From assembly GCF_026239695.1 (NCBI RefSeq), contig NZ_JAPIVS010000007.1, forward strand, positions 1 to 64,000: a DNA stretch of 64,000 nucleotides. The letters are read 5' to 3'. A model generated the notes under the pieces. The model saw nothing but the letters and a program-made list of their open reading frames with translations, did no database searches and had not been told where the DNA came from. Both the position numbers and the translations under genes were made by a program. Positions 7,341 through 15,880 of the stretch are shown one piece after another. Position 1 is the first letter of the stretch. Every line of letters begins with the position of its first letter. This DNA is from Pedobacter sp. MC2016-15. GTDB lineage: Bacteria; Bacteroidota; Bacteroidia; Sphingobacteriales; Sphingobacteriaceae.

Positions 7341-8718
7341 AAATCACCTCCCGCTTGCTTTTATACTGCATCACGATATTTATCAATAAGCCTGAGAAGA
7401 ACCAGTTCATGTAAGAAATATACGAAGAGGACTCCACTTCTGAGGTGAGCAGAGGAATAAATAATCCAACTTTAAACAGCAGCACCATCATACAAACCAT
7501 TCTTTCCCTGCCCTTCAGCTTCGGCAGCCAGCGCAAACTTGTCCTGATCAGCGAGATGTAAGCGACCAGATAAAATAATAAGACCAGCACACCGCCCTGT
7601 ACACCGATGATAATATATTGATTTTCTCCACCGGTAGTTTCTCCCAGAGATCCGCCGACCCTTCCGGATGTTCCCAATCCCAGACCTAGAGGGTGGCTGA
7701 TCATCGATTCAATACCCTGCACCCATTCTACCACGTGACCGATACTGGAAGGATTACTGAAATTGAGTGTATTGATGACCACCTCTGTGATCCCGCTGGC
7801 TTTATCTTCAAAACTGCTGATGATATAAATGATATATAAAGCAACGGCTGCAAAACCCAGGTGGATTGTATTAGTGATATATTTCTTCTTCGTCAGCAGT
7901 GCGTAGACATAGATCATGATAAAGTAACTCACAAAAGGCGCCCTGGATAAGGCAAATGAGATACAGGCAAAACTCGCTGCCAGTGCAAGCAGGCCGGTAA
8001 TCCCGGGCTTGAACTTGTTATCATCCCTGGTATATAACGCTCCAATAACCGCCAGGGCCAGTAGGGTGGCTGCGGCATTTTCCAGCGGGTTGGCAAAGAA
8101 ACTTGCAAAGCGCTTAAAGCCCCCCTCAGACTCGAAAGTCCAGCTTAATCCATAGTTTCCTGAAGGCTCAAAGTTGAAGAAGTAATAACTGTACTCGGCA
8201 TAACCCGTCATCGTTTGCAGGTGCCGGTTAAGCAATACTTCCATACAAATCACGGCCCCTGCGGCAATGGTGAGCAGAACGATGAAGTTGAAGTACTTGG
8301 TGATATACATCTTTGTGATGTCTGAGAAGCGCCCCGCAAAATAAACAATCACAAAGAACGACATACTTTTTAGTGCGATCAGTCGGTTGACCAGACTCTG
8401 TTCACCAATAGGTAGTAGTGCCAGTATAAAAGTGTAACACAGAAAGGCAAAGATCAGATGATCAATAAGGTGAAATCTGGGCTTCTTTCGGAGACTAAAC
8501 AGGTTGATCACCAACACAGTGAGCATGATCCCTTCCTTGAAAAACTGGAAGGCTGGTATTACATTTCTGAGGCCGATCAAAAAGGCCACGGACATAGCCG
8601 TAGAGTACATGGAAAGCCCGAAAATGATAAACAACAGAAAGCTGTCGGTCTTACCCCTGATGATCTCTTTTAATGCAATTACAAAAGAAAATAAAAATAT
8701 AATTGGAAAGATAATCAT
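7330..8718 (-). CDS. O-antigen polymerase/ligase-like membrane protein
   Basis: A 462-residue polytopic membrane protein with about eleven hydrophobic segments. The large loop around residues 160-220 (aromatic, ending KRFASFFANPLENAAA) and the second loop holding SMISHPLGLGLGTSG near 340 match Wzy/WaaL-type polymerases and ligases. Their exported arginine and histidine residues handle undecaprenyl-linked glycan. It lies 6 bp after the GT2 gene and overlaps the acyltransferase downstream. Whether it polymerises or ligates cannot be decided. A second protein of the same type is encoded at 21226-22578. Confidence 0.85.
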   Translation of the reverse strand: MIIFPIIFLFSFVIALKEIIRGKTDSFLLFIIFGLSMYSTAMSVAFLIGLRNVIPAFQFFKEGIMLTVLVINLFSLRKKPRFHLIDHLIFAFLCYTFILALLPIGEQSLVNRLIALKSMSFFVIVYFAGRFSDITKMYITKYFNFIVLLTIAAGAVICMEVLLNRHLQTMTGYAEYSYYFFNFEPSGNYGLSWTFESEGGFKRFASFFANPLENAAATLLALAVIGALYTRDDNKFKPGITGLLALAASFACISFALSRAPFVSYFIMIYVYALLTKKKYITNTIHLGFAAVALYIIYIISSFEDKASGITEVVINTLNFSNPSSIGHVVEWVQGIESMISHPLGLGLGTSGRVGGSLGETTGGENQYIIIGVQGGVLVLLFYLVAYISLIRTSLRWLPKLKGRERMVCMMVLLFKVGLFIPLLTSEVESSSYISYMNWFFSGLLINIVMQYKSKREVIYAT

Positions 8719-8724
8719 AGCATC

Positions 8725-9663
8725 CTATTTGCCAGCCGGCGTTAAATCAGGCCAAATTACCTTTTCTGGTGTAAAAAATCCATCTTTCAGCCCATTAAAT
8801 AAAAGCGATGCTTTTTTTCTTCGTCCGCGGAGCAGAAAATAAGACATCAGTGCTGCGTAATAAGGCAGGTAGTATAAAAACATGAAGGGATAGAAAACAG
8901 GCTTGCCAAATCTTCTGAGAAACCAGATCCTGTTCCTGCTCACGTAGTAGTGAATCACCGGACTCAGGGTACCTTCTTTTTCTTTGGTTGCCAGCTGACC
9001 CGAGGCGCCTGCCTCGTGATACAATTTCTGTCCGGGCAGATAATGCAGCTCGTGACCGCCATCCCTGATCCTGAATGAAAGCTCTACATCCTCGTCGTAA
9101 AGAAAAAACTGTTTATTAAATATACCTGTTTGCTTCAACACTTCATTTCGCACCAGCATGCAACAGCCCGTAAGCCATTTCGCTTTAACAAATGAAGTCG
9201 TATCCGGATACTGCTTTTTGCTGGAGAACAATTTTCCGAATAAGGAATAATAGCCTCCTCTTCCATTCCAGATCTCAGATCTTTTGTGCATCCAGTAGAT
9301 GGCAGGTTGTACCGCTGCTGCGGCAGGTTGTTGCTCCAGGTGGTCCATTAATGCGCTCACCAGATCGCTGTCCACTTCAGTATCATTGTTGATGATCAGT
9401 GAATAGGTATATCCCTTTTCTATGCTATATATGATAGCCCTGTTGTTCCCTTCGGCAAAACCCAGGTTTTCCTGGTTGTCTAAATAGATCAGGTCCGGGA
9501 ATTGGGATTGGAAAAGTTCTAGCGAACCATCTGTAGATCCATTGTCGGCCACAATAATATCAAAATGAGCTGTATTGCAGTATTTCAGCAAAGAAGAAAT
9601 GCAGTTCAACGTATGTTGGGGAGTGTTCCAGTTTAATATTAAAAGTGCAACAGGTTTTTGCAT
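8725..9663 (-). CDS. Glycosyltransferase family 2 (rhamnosyltransferase-like)
   Basis: A 312-residue GT-A enzyme. The N-terminus reads VALLILNWNTPQHTLNCISSL, followed by VADNGSTDGS (nucleotide binding), NLGFAEGNN and the metal-binding NNDTEVD (DxD-like). The segment KWLTGCCMLVRNEVL and the following FLYDEDVELSFRI are typical of the rhamnosyltransferase-like branch. A hydrophobic C-terminal helix may tether it to the membrane. It is the first gene of the leftward operon 9663-5521. The 126-bp divergent region to the phosphatase gene contains its promoter; a 12-bp palindrome (CTTAGCGCTAAG, 9666-9677) sits three bases before its start codon. Confidence 0.88.
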   Translation of the reverse strand: MQKPVALLILNWNTPQHTLNCISSLLKYCNTAHFDIIVADNGSTDGSLELFQSQFPDLIYLDNQENLGFAEGNNRAIIYSIEKGYTYSLIINNDTEVDSDLVSALMDHLEQQPAAAAVQPAIYWMHKRSEIWNGRGGYYSLFGKLFSSKKQYPDTTSFVKAKWLTGCCMLVRNEVLKQTGIFNKQFFLYDEDVELSFRIRDGGHELHYLPGQKLYHEAGASGQLATKEKEGTLSPVIHYYVSRNRIWFLRRFGKPVFYPFMFLYYLPYYAALMSYFLLRGRRKKASLLFNGLKDGFFTPEKVIWPDLTPAGK

Positions 9664-9665
9664 AT

Positions 9666-9741
9666 CTTAGCGCTAAGGTCGGCAAATTCTCCCAATTGGG
9701 CAAGTTTGACAACCGTAAAGGCTCTTGCAAAAACCGGCCGG
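9666..9741. promoter_or_regulatory. Palindrome-rich divergent control region
   Basis: Three perfect palindromes lie in the gap between the divergent GT2 and phosphatase genes: CTTAGCGCTAAG at 9666-9677, CCCAATTGGG at 9691-9700 and CCGGCCGG at 9734-9741. Any could be a protein-binding site. I found no convincing TAnnTTTG element paired with a -33 TTG here. Confidence 0.3.
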
Positions 9742-9789
9742 CAGCTTATGGCAGATATTTTGTGTCTGCTTTTACTAAATTATACGTGA

Positions 9790-10518
9790 ATGTTTTCATT
9801 TTTTCAGAAGAAAAATAAAGTAAGTGATATAGAATGGCTGGGGATTGATATCCATTCCCATCTTTTGCCGGGAATAGATGATGGTGCAAAGACCATGGAA
9901 GATTCCCTGAAATACATCCATCGTCTGCAGGAGCTGGGATTCTCAAAATTGATCTGTACCCCGCATATTTACAGCGATATCTATCCCAATACACCGGAAA
10001 CGATCCTGCCGGTGCTTCAATCTGTGCAGCAGCAGGTTAAATCTGCAGGAATAACTGTAGAGCTGGGAGCCGCTGCGGAGTACATGGCCCAGAGTGATTT
10101 TGTTGCAGCCGAAGGATTACTGACCTTATCAGGAAATTATATTCTGATAGAAATGTCTTACCTCGTAGAAACTCCAAACATTGAACAGATCATATTTGAT
10201 CTGCAGGTGAAGGGGTATCAGGTTATACTGGCACATCCTGAACGGTACAACTTTTATCATAAACTTCCAGAACGGTACCAGCGGCTGAAAGATAGCGGGT
10301 GCCTCATGCAGATGAACCTGCTCTCGGTGCTGGGCTATTACGGCAAGAGTGTACAGATTATTGCAGAAAACCTGTTGCAAAAGAATTTCTATGATCTTGC
10401 CGGTACAGACCTGCACCATGACAGGCACCTGGCCTCCCTTTCTTCAGCAGTAACTGATGGTACGCTGTATAAGAAAATCGGAGATTACGGCTTCAGGAAC
10501 AAAGAGATTTTTGGCTGA
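9790..10518 (+). CDS. CpsB/YwqE-type tyrosine-protein phosphatase (PHP fold)
   Basis: A 242-residue polymerase-and-histidinol-phosphatase-fold protein. Metal ligands are visible as H22 and H24 in GIDIHSHLLPGIDDG, in CTPHI, in the glutamate of GAAAEY, in LAHPERY and in GTDLHHDRH. In this family (CpsB, CapC, YwqE) the enzyme dephosphorylates the tyrosine-rich tail of the Wzc-type kinase and so cycles capsule polymerisation. The likely partner is the Wzc-like protein at 13551-15878. Unlike many loci it is not next to the kinase but about 3 kb upstream, separated by a reverse-strand glycosyltransferase. It converges on that gene with a 10-bp gap. Confidence 0.88.
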   Translation: MFSFFQKKNKVSDIEWLGIDIHSHLLPGIDDGAKTMEDSLKYIHRLQELGFSKLICTPHIYSDIYPNTPETILPVLQSVQQQVKSAGITVELGAAAEYMAQSDFVAAEGLLTLSGNYILIEMSYLVETPNIEQIIFDLQVKGYQVILAHPERYNFYHKLPERYQRLKDSGCLMQMNLLSVLGYYGKSVQIIAENLLQKNFYDLAGTDLHHDRHLASLSSAVTDGTLYKKIGDYGFRNKEIFG

Positions 10519-10528
10519 TAGCTCTTCA

Positions 10529-11662
10529 TCAGGCATGCTTATGGAGTTGTTCAGCAAATTCTTTTGTAATTTGCGATAGCCCCCTGGGTTCAAACTGGAC
10601 AGTATCCAGGCCATCCAGAAAATGATGAAGTTCTCCCTTCTGGTATTTAAATGTTCCCTTTGGGTTTTGCGTATGATTGATACCGCGGCGCTCCCAGGAG
10701 TGCCCGATGCACAATACCGGCATCGCATGTTCCAGCATCGCTGCTACAGTCCCGCTTTTCTCCATCATCTCAAAGGTTGTGGTGCTGATGCCAAAAGAAC
10801 CTGTACTCAACGTTTCGGAAATAGTTTGCTCAGACTGCTCACCCAGGATTTCTACTGCCAGGCCGTAGGATGTCCACACCCGTACAAATTCCTCCTGATG
10901 CGATCCGCTTCTTCCGATCAGCACGAGCTGAAATTTGAGATCATGCGCACTGCCATAGGCTGCGACTTCCTCTGCGAAAGAAGCGATAAAAGAATCTGGA
11001 TGTATCGTCCCGAAGATCACAACCCTCACCACTGAATCTGAGTTAAGACGCTTACGCTGCTCTGCAGGCTGAGCATGATGGCTGATATTGCCAAACAGAG
11101 GCAAATGGAACGATTTGATGCCGTCCTGGTCGAGGATGGTCTGATATACGGTGTTCTGCGTACTGATTGCCTTAGGTTGTAGCTTTCGCACCATCTGGCG
11201 GATGATACCACGCTGAACAAATCCCCAGATCTTGTGGCGCAGACTGGCACCTTTGTACATGCCCACAGCAAGTTCATGAAACATGATATGCCATTTGAAC
11301 TGAGAGTTATGACTGGAAAGATGTCTTGCCAGACTGTACGGTAGCCCTTTGTCATGATAAGTGAAGACCACATATTGCAGGCTGACCCAGTCAGGATTAT
11401 AAGTTTTGATAAAGTTCATTGCCAGTTCCACTCTTTCTTTTTCAGGAAGAGCAGCGGGTATGCGGTAAACCTCATAGTTGTTACTGCTGCTTGCTGCGTG
11501 TTTTTCTGGTGCAGATATATGACGATCGTTGATGGCTATAGCCCCCACCTGATGCCCCTGTAAAGTAAGTTCTGATGCTAATTTCCTCACGTAGTCGCCC
11601 ACACCGTCTCTACCGGTTTCCAGACTGCCACAAATAAAAATCAATTTTATTTTATTTTCCAT
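10529..11662 (-). CDS. Glycosyltransferase family 4-like protein
   Basis: A 377-residue GT-B-like protein beginning IKLIFICGSLETGRDGVGDYV, with the glycine-rich acceptor-lobe loop. The donor lobe begins near residue 215 (VRVVIFGTIHPDSF), but the usual EX7E motif is poorly conserved, so the exact donor chemistry is uncertain. Its N-terminal half is clearly homologous to the shorter gene at 19335-19988 (GRDGVGDYV against GRDSVGEYV; NPDWVSLQY against NPDWISLQF; MFHELAVGM against MFHELWMGI). It is read leftward, alone between the phosphatase gene and the long exopolysaccharide leader. Confidence 0.78.
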   Translation of the reverse strand: MENKIKLIFICGSLETGRDGVGDYVRKLASELTLQGHQVGAIAINDRHISAPEKHAASSSNNYEVYRIPAALPEKERVELAMNFIKTYNPDWVSLQYVVFTYHDKGLPYSLARHLSSHNSQFKWHIMFHELAVGMYKGASLRHKIWGFVQRGIIRQMVRKLQPKAISTQNTVYQTILDQDGIKSFHLPLFGNISHHAQPAEQRKRLNSDSVVRVVIFGTIHPDSFIASFAEEVAAYGSAHDLKFQLVLIGRSGSHQEEFVRVWTSYGLAVEILGEQSEQTISETLSTGSFGISTTTFEMMEKSGTVAAMLEHAMPVLCIGHSWERRGINHTQNPKGTFKYQKGELHHFLDGLDTVQFEPRGLSQITKEFAEQLHKHA

Positions 11663-11778
11663 TTGATGAGCTTTGTATTTCTTTCGTAGAATGTCACATT
11701 TCGAATGTATACAAAGTATTGCTTATTTTTAACAAAAAGCTATTATTTCATATCTGCTTAATACATCAAAATTCATAC

Positions 11779-11815
11779 AAAGGCTGTTATCTGTCTTTTA
11801 AAACAGCTTTTTTTT
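11779..11815 (+). terminator. Terminator-like hairpin in the long leader
   Basis: The arms 11779-11788 (AAAGGCTGTT) and 11802-11811 (AACAGCTTTT) pair over 10 bp with one G-U, and a run of eight T follows. No rightward gene ends before it. It would stop a short RNA started in the 11663-11778 interval or read-through from upstream. Confidence 0.45.
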
Positions 11816-12186
11816 AGGGATTGATCAAAAAAAAGGACTGATTTTTAAACATTGTAGTCTTTATAGACACCAATTGTTGGGATCACTGCAATTGTGAGCT
11901 CTCCAATTCCTTCGATAAAAAATACATATTGTAAAAATAACACTAACATAAGATCAGCAGCCTGCTGTATAGCTGGTTACGAGCCTAAGTAATTTGCTAA
12001 ATCGAGTAAGCGACACCTTTTTGAAGTAAATTGGTATCATAATTGATACAACAGCTATTGTGAACTTTATCGGATTATTTAATAATCACTTATAATTATG
12101 ACAATTTAAGCTATGCCGGTACGAACGCGCCTGCTTTTGGTCTATTGTAAGGGTTGAACATAATCTGATGGATAATTGTGGGATCT

Positions 12187-12220
12187 TTTGATTTTTCTGA
12201 TCCTGTGAAGATTATTTTTG
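12187..12220 (+). promoter_or_regulatory. Candidate promoter of the exopolysaccharide operon
   Basis: TTTG at 12187-12190 and TATTTTTG at 12213-12220 are separated by 22 bp, fitting the Bacteroidota -33/-7 pattern (TTG, TAnnTTTG). Transcription would start near 12227 and leave about 480 nt of leader before the first gene. Other promoters in the region are possible. Confidence 0.35.
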
Positions 12221-12704
12221 AAAGAAACACGCTGATTTTTAAGAATAATCATATCAAAGTCGTCAAATTGTAACGAAATTGATATAATATATCATGGATT
12301 AACGCGTTTTGTAATCGTAAACATCAAATATTGGGTGTAGGAGTGTGATTAGAAAGGTATTTGTATGTATTGATCACAGCTCTTTTGATTTTAACAAAAA
12401 GATAATTGAATGGTAATGGCTCAGAAGTCATATCTATTCTTTGTTTTTTAGAAAAAATATTATCTTGCTTAAATATTCTTTTATACTTTATAATGACCTG
12501 ATGTGCTGTTTTTTGATTTACTTAACAAATTATTAATGTTCTCATTATTCAGAAAAAGAAATACTACTACCAAACTTCGCTGCTCAGTATCAGATTTGCA
12601 AAGATGTTCCGCATCTAAAATGTTGCTCTCGCAAACAGGCAATCTATTTATAGCTGATGTTACCCTACGGTCTATTTTCTCAATCAATCAACCGATATTC
12701 ACTT

Positions 12705-13523
12705 ATGAATAACTTGTACAAAAAAACTGGCTGGTTCTACCTTTTTGCGTTCAGTTTCATCATCATGATCTCATCATGCAGAACACCGCAGAATGTGATC
12801 TACTTCTCTGATCTCGATTCAACCAAAGTCAATAGCGTACCGCTCGCAAAATTCAAAGAACCACTGATCCAGACTGACGATATCCTGAGTATCAATATCC
12901 AGACGCTGGACCTGGAATCAACTCCTGGAATGGGTGCTTCTGCAACTTCGGGCGCTGCCAGTCCTGGAGGAGGTGCCACTGATAATTCATCACAAGGGAA
13001 AGAAGCTAACGCAACAAGTGGCTTCCTGGTTGACGAGGACGGCAATGTGGAAATCCCGATGATAGGTTCAATTAAGCTTGCCGGTTTAACTACAAACCAG
13101 GCCAGGGAACTGGTAAGAACCAAAGCTGCCAAATACTTTAAAGACCCTACGGTAGAAGTTCGTTTCGCCAATTATAAAATCACGATGCTGGGAGAGGTGA
13201 ACAGACCTTCAACCTATACCGTACCTTATAAAAAAGTAACAGTGCTGGATGCGATCTCTATGGCTGGCGATCTCACGATCTATGGCAAAAGAGAGAACGT
13301 TTTGCTGATGAGGGAGAACGGCGACAAAAAGGATGTGGTACGGTTGAACCTCAACTCTTCTACGCTGATGGCCTCTGAGTACTATTATCTGAAACAGAAT
13401 GATATTATTTATGTGCAGCCTTCCAAAGCAAAAAGCTCTGCTAATGACGCCGACCGTGTGAAACTGATTACTATTCTAATCAGTGTAGCAACGCTGTTGA
13501 CTACCATTTTAATCAGATTGTAA
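12705..13523 (+). CDS. Wza-like polysaccharide export lipoprotein
   Basis: A 272-residue outer-membrane polysaccharide export protein. The ATG at 12705 gives a lipoprotein signal with lipobox ISSC and lipidated C25; an upstream in-frame ATG at 12657 would place 16 extra residues before it and is less likely. After a serine/glycine-rich linker comes the polysaccharide export domain (FLVDEDGNVEIPMIGSIKLAGLTTNQARELV), then an SLBB-type domain (ITMLGEVNRPSTYTVP). The C-terminal hydrophobic segment (VKLITILISVATLLTTILI) is typical of Bacteroidota Wza homologs. It forms the export channel together with the Wzc-like protein encoded 27 bp downstream. It is the first gene of the rightward operon. Confidence 0.9.
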   Translation: MNNLYKKTGWFYLFAFSFIIMISSCRTPQNVIYFSDLDSTKVNSVPLAKFKEPLIQTDDILSINIQTLDLESTPGMGASATSGAASPGGGATDNSSQGKEANATSGFLVDEDGNVEIPMIGSIKLAGLTTNQARELVRTKAAKYFKDPTVEVRFANYKITMLGEVNRPSTYTVPYKKVTVLDAISMAGDLTIYGKRENVLLMRENGDKKDVVRLNLNSSTLMASEYYYLKQNDIIYVQPSKAKSSANDADRVKLITILISVATLLTTILIRL

Positions 13524-13550
13524 GTTGTCCACCCCTTAAAGTATATAAGT

Positions 13551-15878
13551 ATGCCCCCACAGGAAGATGTCTTTGTAGAAAAAAATAAAATCAACTTTAA
13601 ACAGCTGGCAACGAAGATGCTGCGCAACTGGTACTGGTTAGTTTTATCGCTGGTGCTTTGCCTCGCCTTATCTTTTATTTATTTGAGATATGCGACACCG
13701 CAGTATTTCACGACCTCCAGAATCTTGCTCAAAAATGATGAAAAAGCTTCTCTGGGAGACAATGAAATCGCCAAAGCGCTGGGCGGACAACTGGGTAGCA
13801 GCAGCAGCACCGAAGGGGAAGCTGAGATCCTGAAAACAACGCATCTGATGAGTAAGGTGGTGAAAGACCTGAAAGCTTATGTGACGTACTTCAATAAAGG
13901 ACAGATCAAATCGGTGAACCTGTACAAAGATTCGCCCTTTAAATTGACAATTCTGGGATCTATAGATAGCCTGAAGCCGCTTACACTGGAGGTGAGAATT
14001 AAGGGCAACAAAATCAACTTGTCTAACGAAACCTTTAATAAGGAGGTCAACTATTTCCAGCCATTTATTGTTCCTGGTCTCGGAAACGTTCAGATAGAAA
14101 AGGGGCCAACGGATGCGAAAAAGGATGAGGTTTATGAGGTGAACGTGCAAACGGTTAGACAGACTGTTGCGGGTTTAATCAAGAAACTGGAGATCGCTAT
14201 TCCGATCAAACAAACGGATATTATCTCGCTGAGCCTGACTGACCCTGTTCCGCAATATTCTGAAGATATATTGAATGGACTGATCAAAAGTTATATCGAG
14301 GGCAATATCCTCGACAAAAATAAAGTGGCTGACAGTACGATTGCTTTTATTGATAAGAGGCTGATCTATGTGAGCCAGGAACTGGGAAGTATTGAAGGGA
14401 ATGTGCAGTCGTTCAAACAACGGAACAAAATTGCCGATATCACCGCACAGTCGGGCCTTCTGGTAACTTCTACAGGTAGTAATATCGAGGAGGAAGCTAA
14501 GATCCAGACGCAGCTGAGTGTGTTGTCTTCTGTAGAAAACTATCTGAACAGTTCAGGGGCCAATGAAAGGATTATCCCAAGCGGTGCGCTGCTGGAAGAT
14601 CCGGGATTTGCCTCTCTGGTGGAGCGGTATAACCTGATTGTGCTGGAGAAAGAAAAAAGCAGCATCAGCAAAACTGAAGATAACCCTTACATCCAGAATC
14701 TGAATAACCAGATCGCCGGGGCGAAATCAGACATGCTCACGAGTCTGAAAGGTTTTAGAAAATCTCTGGAAATTACAAAAGATAAAATCCAGGCGCGCTC
14801 AGGTGAGTTAGCCGGGCAGGTGAGAAAAGTGCCGGCAGTGGAGAGGACTTATCTCGATCTCTCGAGACAACAGCAGATTAAGCAGGAATTGTATGTTTAC
14901 CTGCTGACCAAAAAAGAGGAAACGGCAATATCTAAAACTTCTAATATCTCGAATTGCTCGGTAATCGAACCGCCGCTTACGATGGGTGCGGTGAGTCCGG
15001 TGAAAACCAATATCATTGGCTATGGGGTGTTCCTGGGAATTCTGCTGCCAATCGGTATCATCTTTATCGGCGACAGGCTCAACAACAAAATCAACTCTAA
15101 GGAAGATGTGATTGCACATACCACTGTACCTGTGATTGGCGAAATCGGCAAAAGCCCGGTGGCGCTGGAAACTATCGTGGTGGAGCAGGGATCAAGAACG
15201 CCGATTTCGGAACAGTTCAGGGCCTTGCGTACCAACCTGGGTTTCTTTATGAAGGAAACCGACAAGACGGTATTGCTCACCTCCAGTATGTCTGGTGAAG
15301 GAAAATCTTTTATCTCGCTGAACCTGGCTACGGTACTGGCCATATCAGGTAAAAAGGTGGTGGTAATGGAAATGGACTTGAGAAAGCCAAACCTTTCCAA
15401 CAAACTGAACCTGAGGAATGATTTTGGTTTTACCAATTACATTGTATCCAGCGAACTGACTGCTGACAGTATTATCAAAAGTTCCGGAACACATGAGAAT
15501 CTTTTCATTATCAGTTCCGGCAATATACCACCGAACCCTACGGAAATTATATTGAATTCACGTATGGACGACCTGATGTCGGTGTTGACAGAGAAATTTG
15601 ACTATATCATCATTGATGCGCCACCAGTAGGACTGGTAACTGATGCGCAGCTGCTGAGTAAGTATGCCGACCTGACATTATATGTTGTCCGCCAGGGATT
15701 TACTATTAAGGAGCAATTGGGTATAGCTCAGGATCTTTACCTGACCCAGAAAATGAAAAACATCGCTATTCTCATGAATGATGTAAAGATTGAAGGCCGT
15801 TACGGTTATGGCTATGGTTACGGTTATGGACTTGAAGAGGAGAAACAGGGATTTTTCTCAAAAATCTTTAAAAAGTAA
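13551..15878 (+). CDS. Wzc-like polysaccharide co-polymerase / BY-type tyrosine kinase
   Basis: A 775-residue inner-membrane protein. The Wzz domain starts after the first membrane segment (about 28-48), a long coiled extracytoplasmic region follows, and a second membrane helix lies near 488-508. The cytoplasmic kinase has Walker A SGEGKS near 582-587, A' VMEMDLRKP near 605-613 and Walker B IIIDAPP near 685-691. The tail contains five tyrosines alternating mostly with glycine (GRYGYGYGYGYG), the expected autophosphorylation cluster. It sets chain length and couples polymerisation to export through Wza. The PHP phosphatase at 9790-10518 is the probable antagonist. Length and domain order are normal for Bacteroidota. 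Confidence 0.93.
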   Translation: MPPQEDVFVEKNKINFKQLATKMLRNWYWLVLSLVLCLALSFIYLRYATPQYFTTSRILLKNDEKASLGDNEIAKALGGQLGSSSSTEGEAEILKTTHLMSKVVKDLKAYVTYFNKGQIKSVNLYKDSPFKLTILGSIDSLKPLTLEVRIKGNKINLSNETFNKEVNYFQPFIVPGLGNVQIEKGPTDAKKDEVYEVNVQTVRQTVAGLIKKLEIAIPIKQTDIISLSLTDPVPQYSEDILNGLIKSYIEGNILDKNKVADSTIAFIDKRLIYVSQELGSIEGNVQSFKQRNKIADITAQSGLLVTSTGSNIEEEAKIQTQLSVLSSVENYLNSSGANERIIPSGALLEDPGFASLVERYNLIVLEKEKSSISKTEDNPYIQNLNNQIAGAKSDMLTSLKGFRKSLEITKDKIQARSGELAGQVRKVPAVERTYLDLSRQQQIKQELYVYLLTKKEETAISKTSNISNCSVIEPPLTMGAVSPVKTNIIGYGVFLGILLPIGIIFIGDRLNNKINSKEDVIAHTTVPVIGEIGKSPVALETIVVEQGSRTPISEQFRALRTNLGFFMKETDKTVLLTSSMSGEGKSFISLNLATVLAISGKKVVVMEMDLRKPNLSNKLNLRNDFGFTNYIVSSELTADSIIKSSGTHENLFIISSGNIPPNPTEIILNSRMDDLMSVLTEKFDYIIIDAPPVGLVTDAQLLSKYADLTLYVVRQGFTIKEQLGIAQDLYLTQKMKNIAILMNDVKIEGRYGYGYGYGYGLEEEKQGFFSKIFKK

Positions 15879-15880
15879 AT

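Larger units (their letters stand above)
11663..12704. other. Gene-free ~1 kb leader region of the exopolysaccharide operon
   Basis: This AT-rich stretch carries no credible gene; the two overlapping antisense frames near 12481-12712 lack coding character. It contains a terminator-like hairpin at 11779-11815, a promoter candidate at 12187-12220 and two perfect interrupted palindromes: GTATCA-N4-TGATAC at 12034-12049 and TGATATA-N-TATATCA at 12280-12294. I found no JUMPstart/ops-like GGCGGTAG element and no adjacent UpxY/NusG-like antiterminator gene, both common at polysaccharide loci. The region probably holds most of the transcriptional control of the operon. Confidence 0.6.

Noticed and set aside
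11663-12704. JUMPstart/ops element for RfaH or UpxY-type antitermination.
   Set aside because: No GGCGGTAG-like sequence is present on the + strand and no NusG-like gene occurs in the window.
12481-12712. Two short overlapping frames on opposite strands in the exopolysaccharide leader.
   Set aside because: They are mutually antisense, low in complexity and lack start signals; better explained as chance frames in AT-rich leader DNA.
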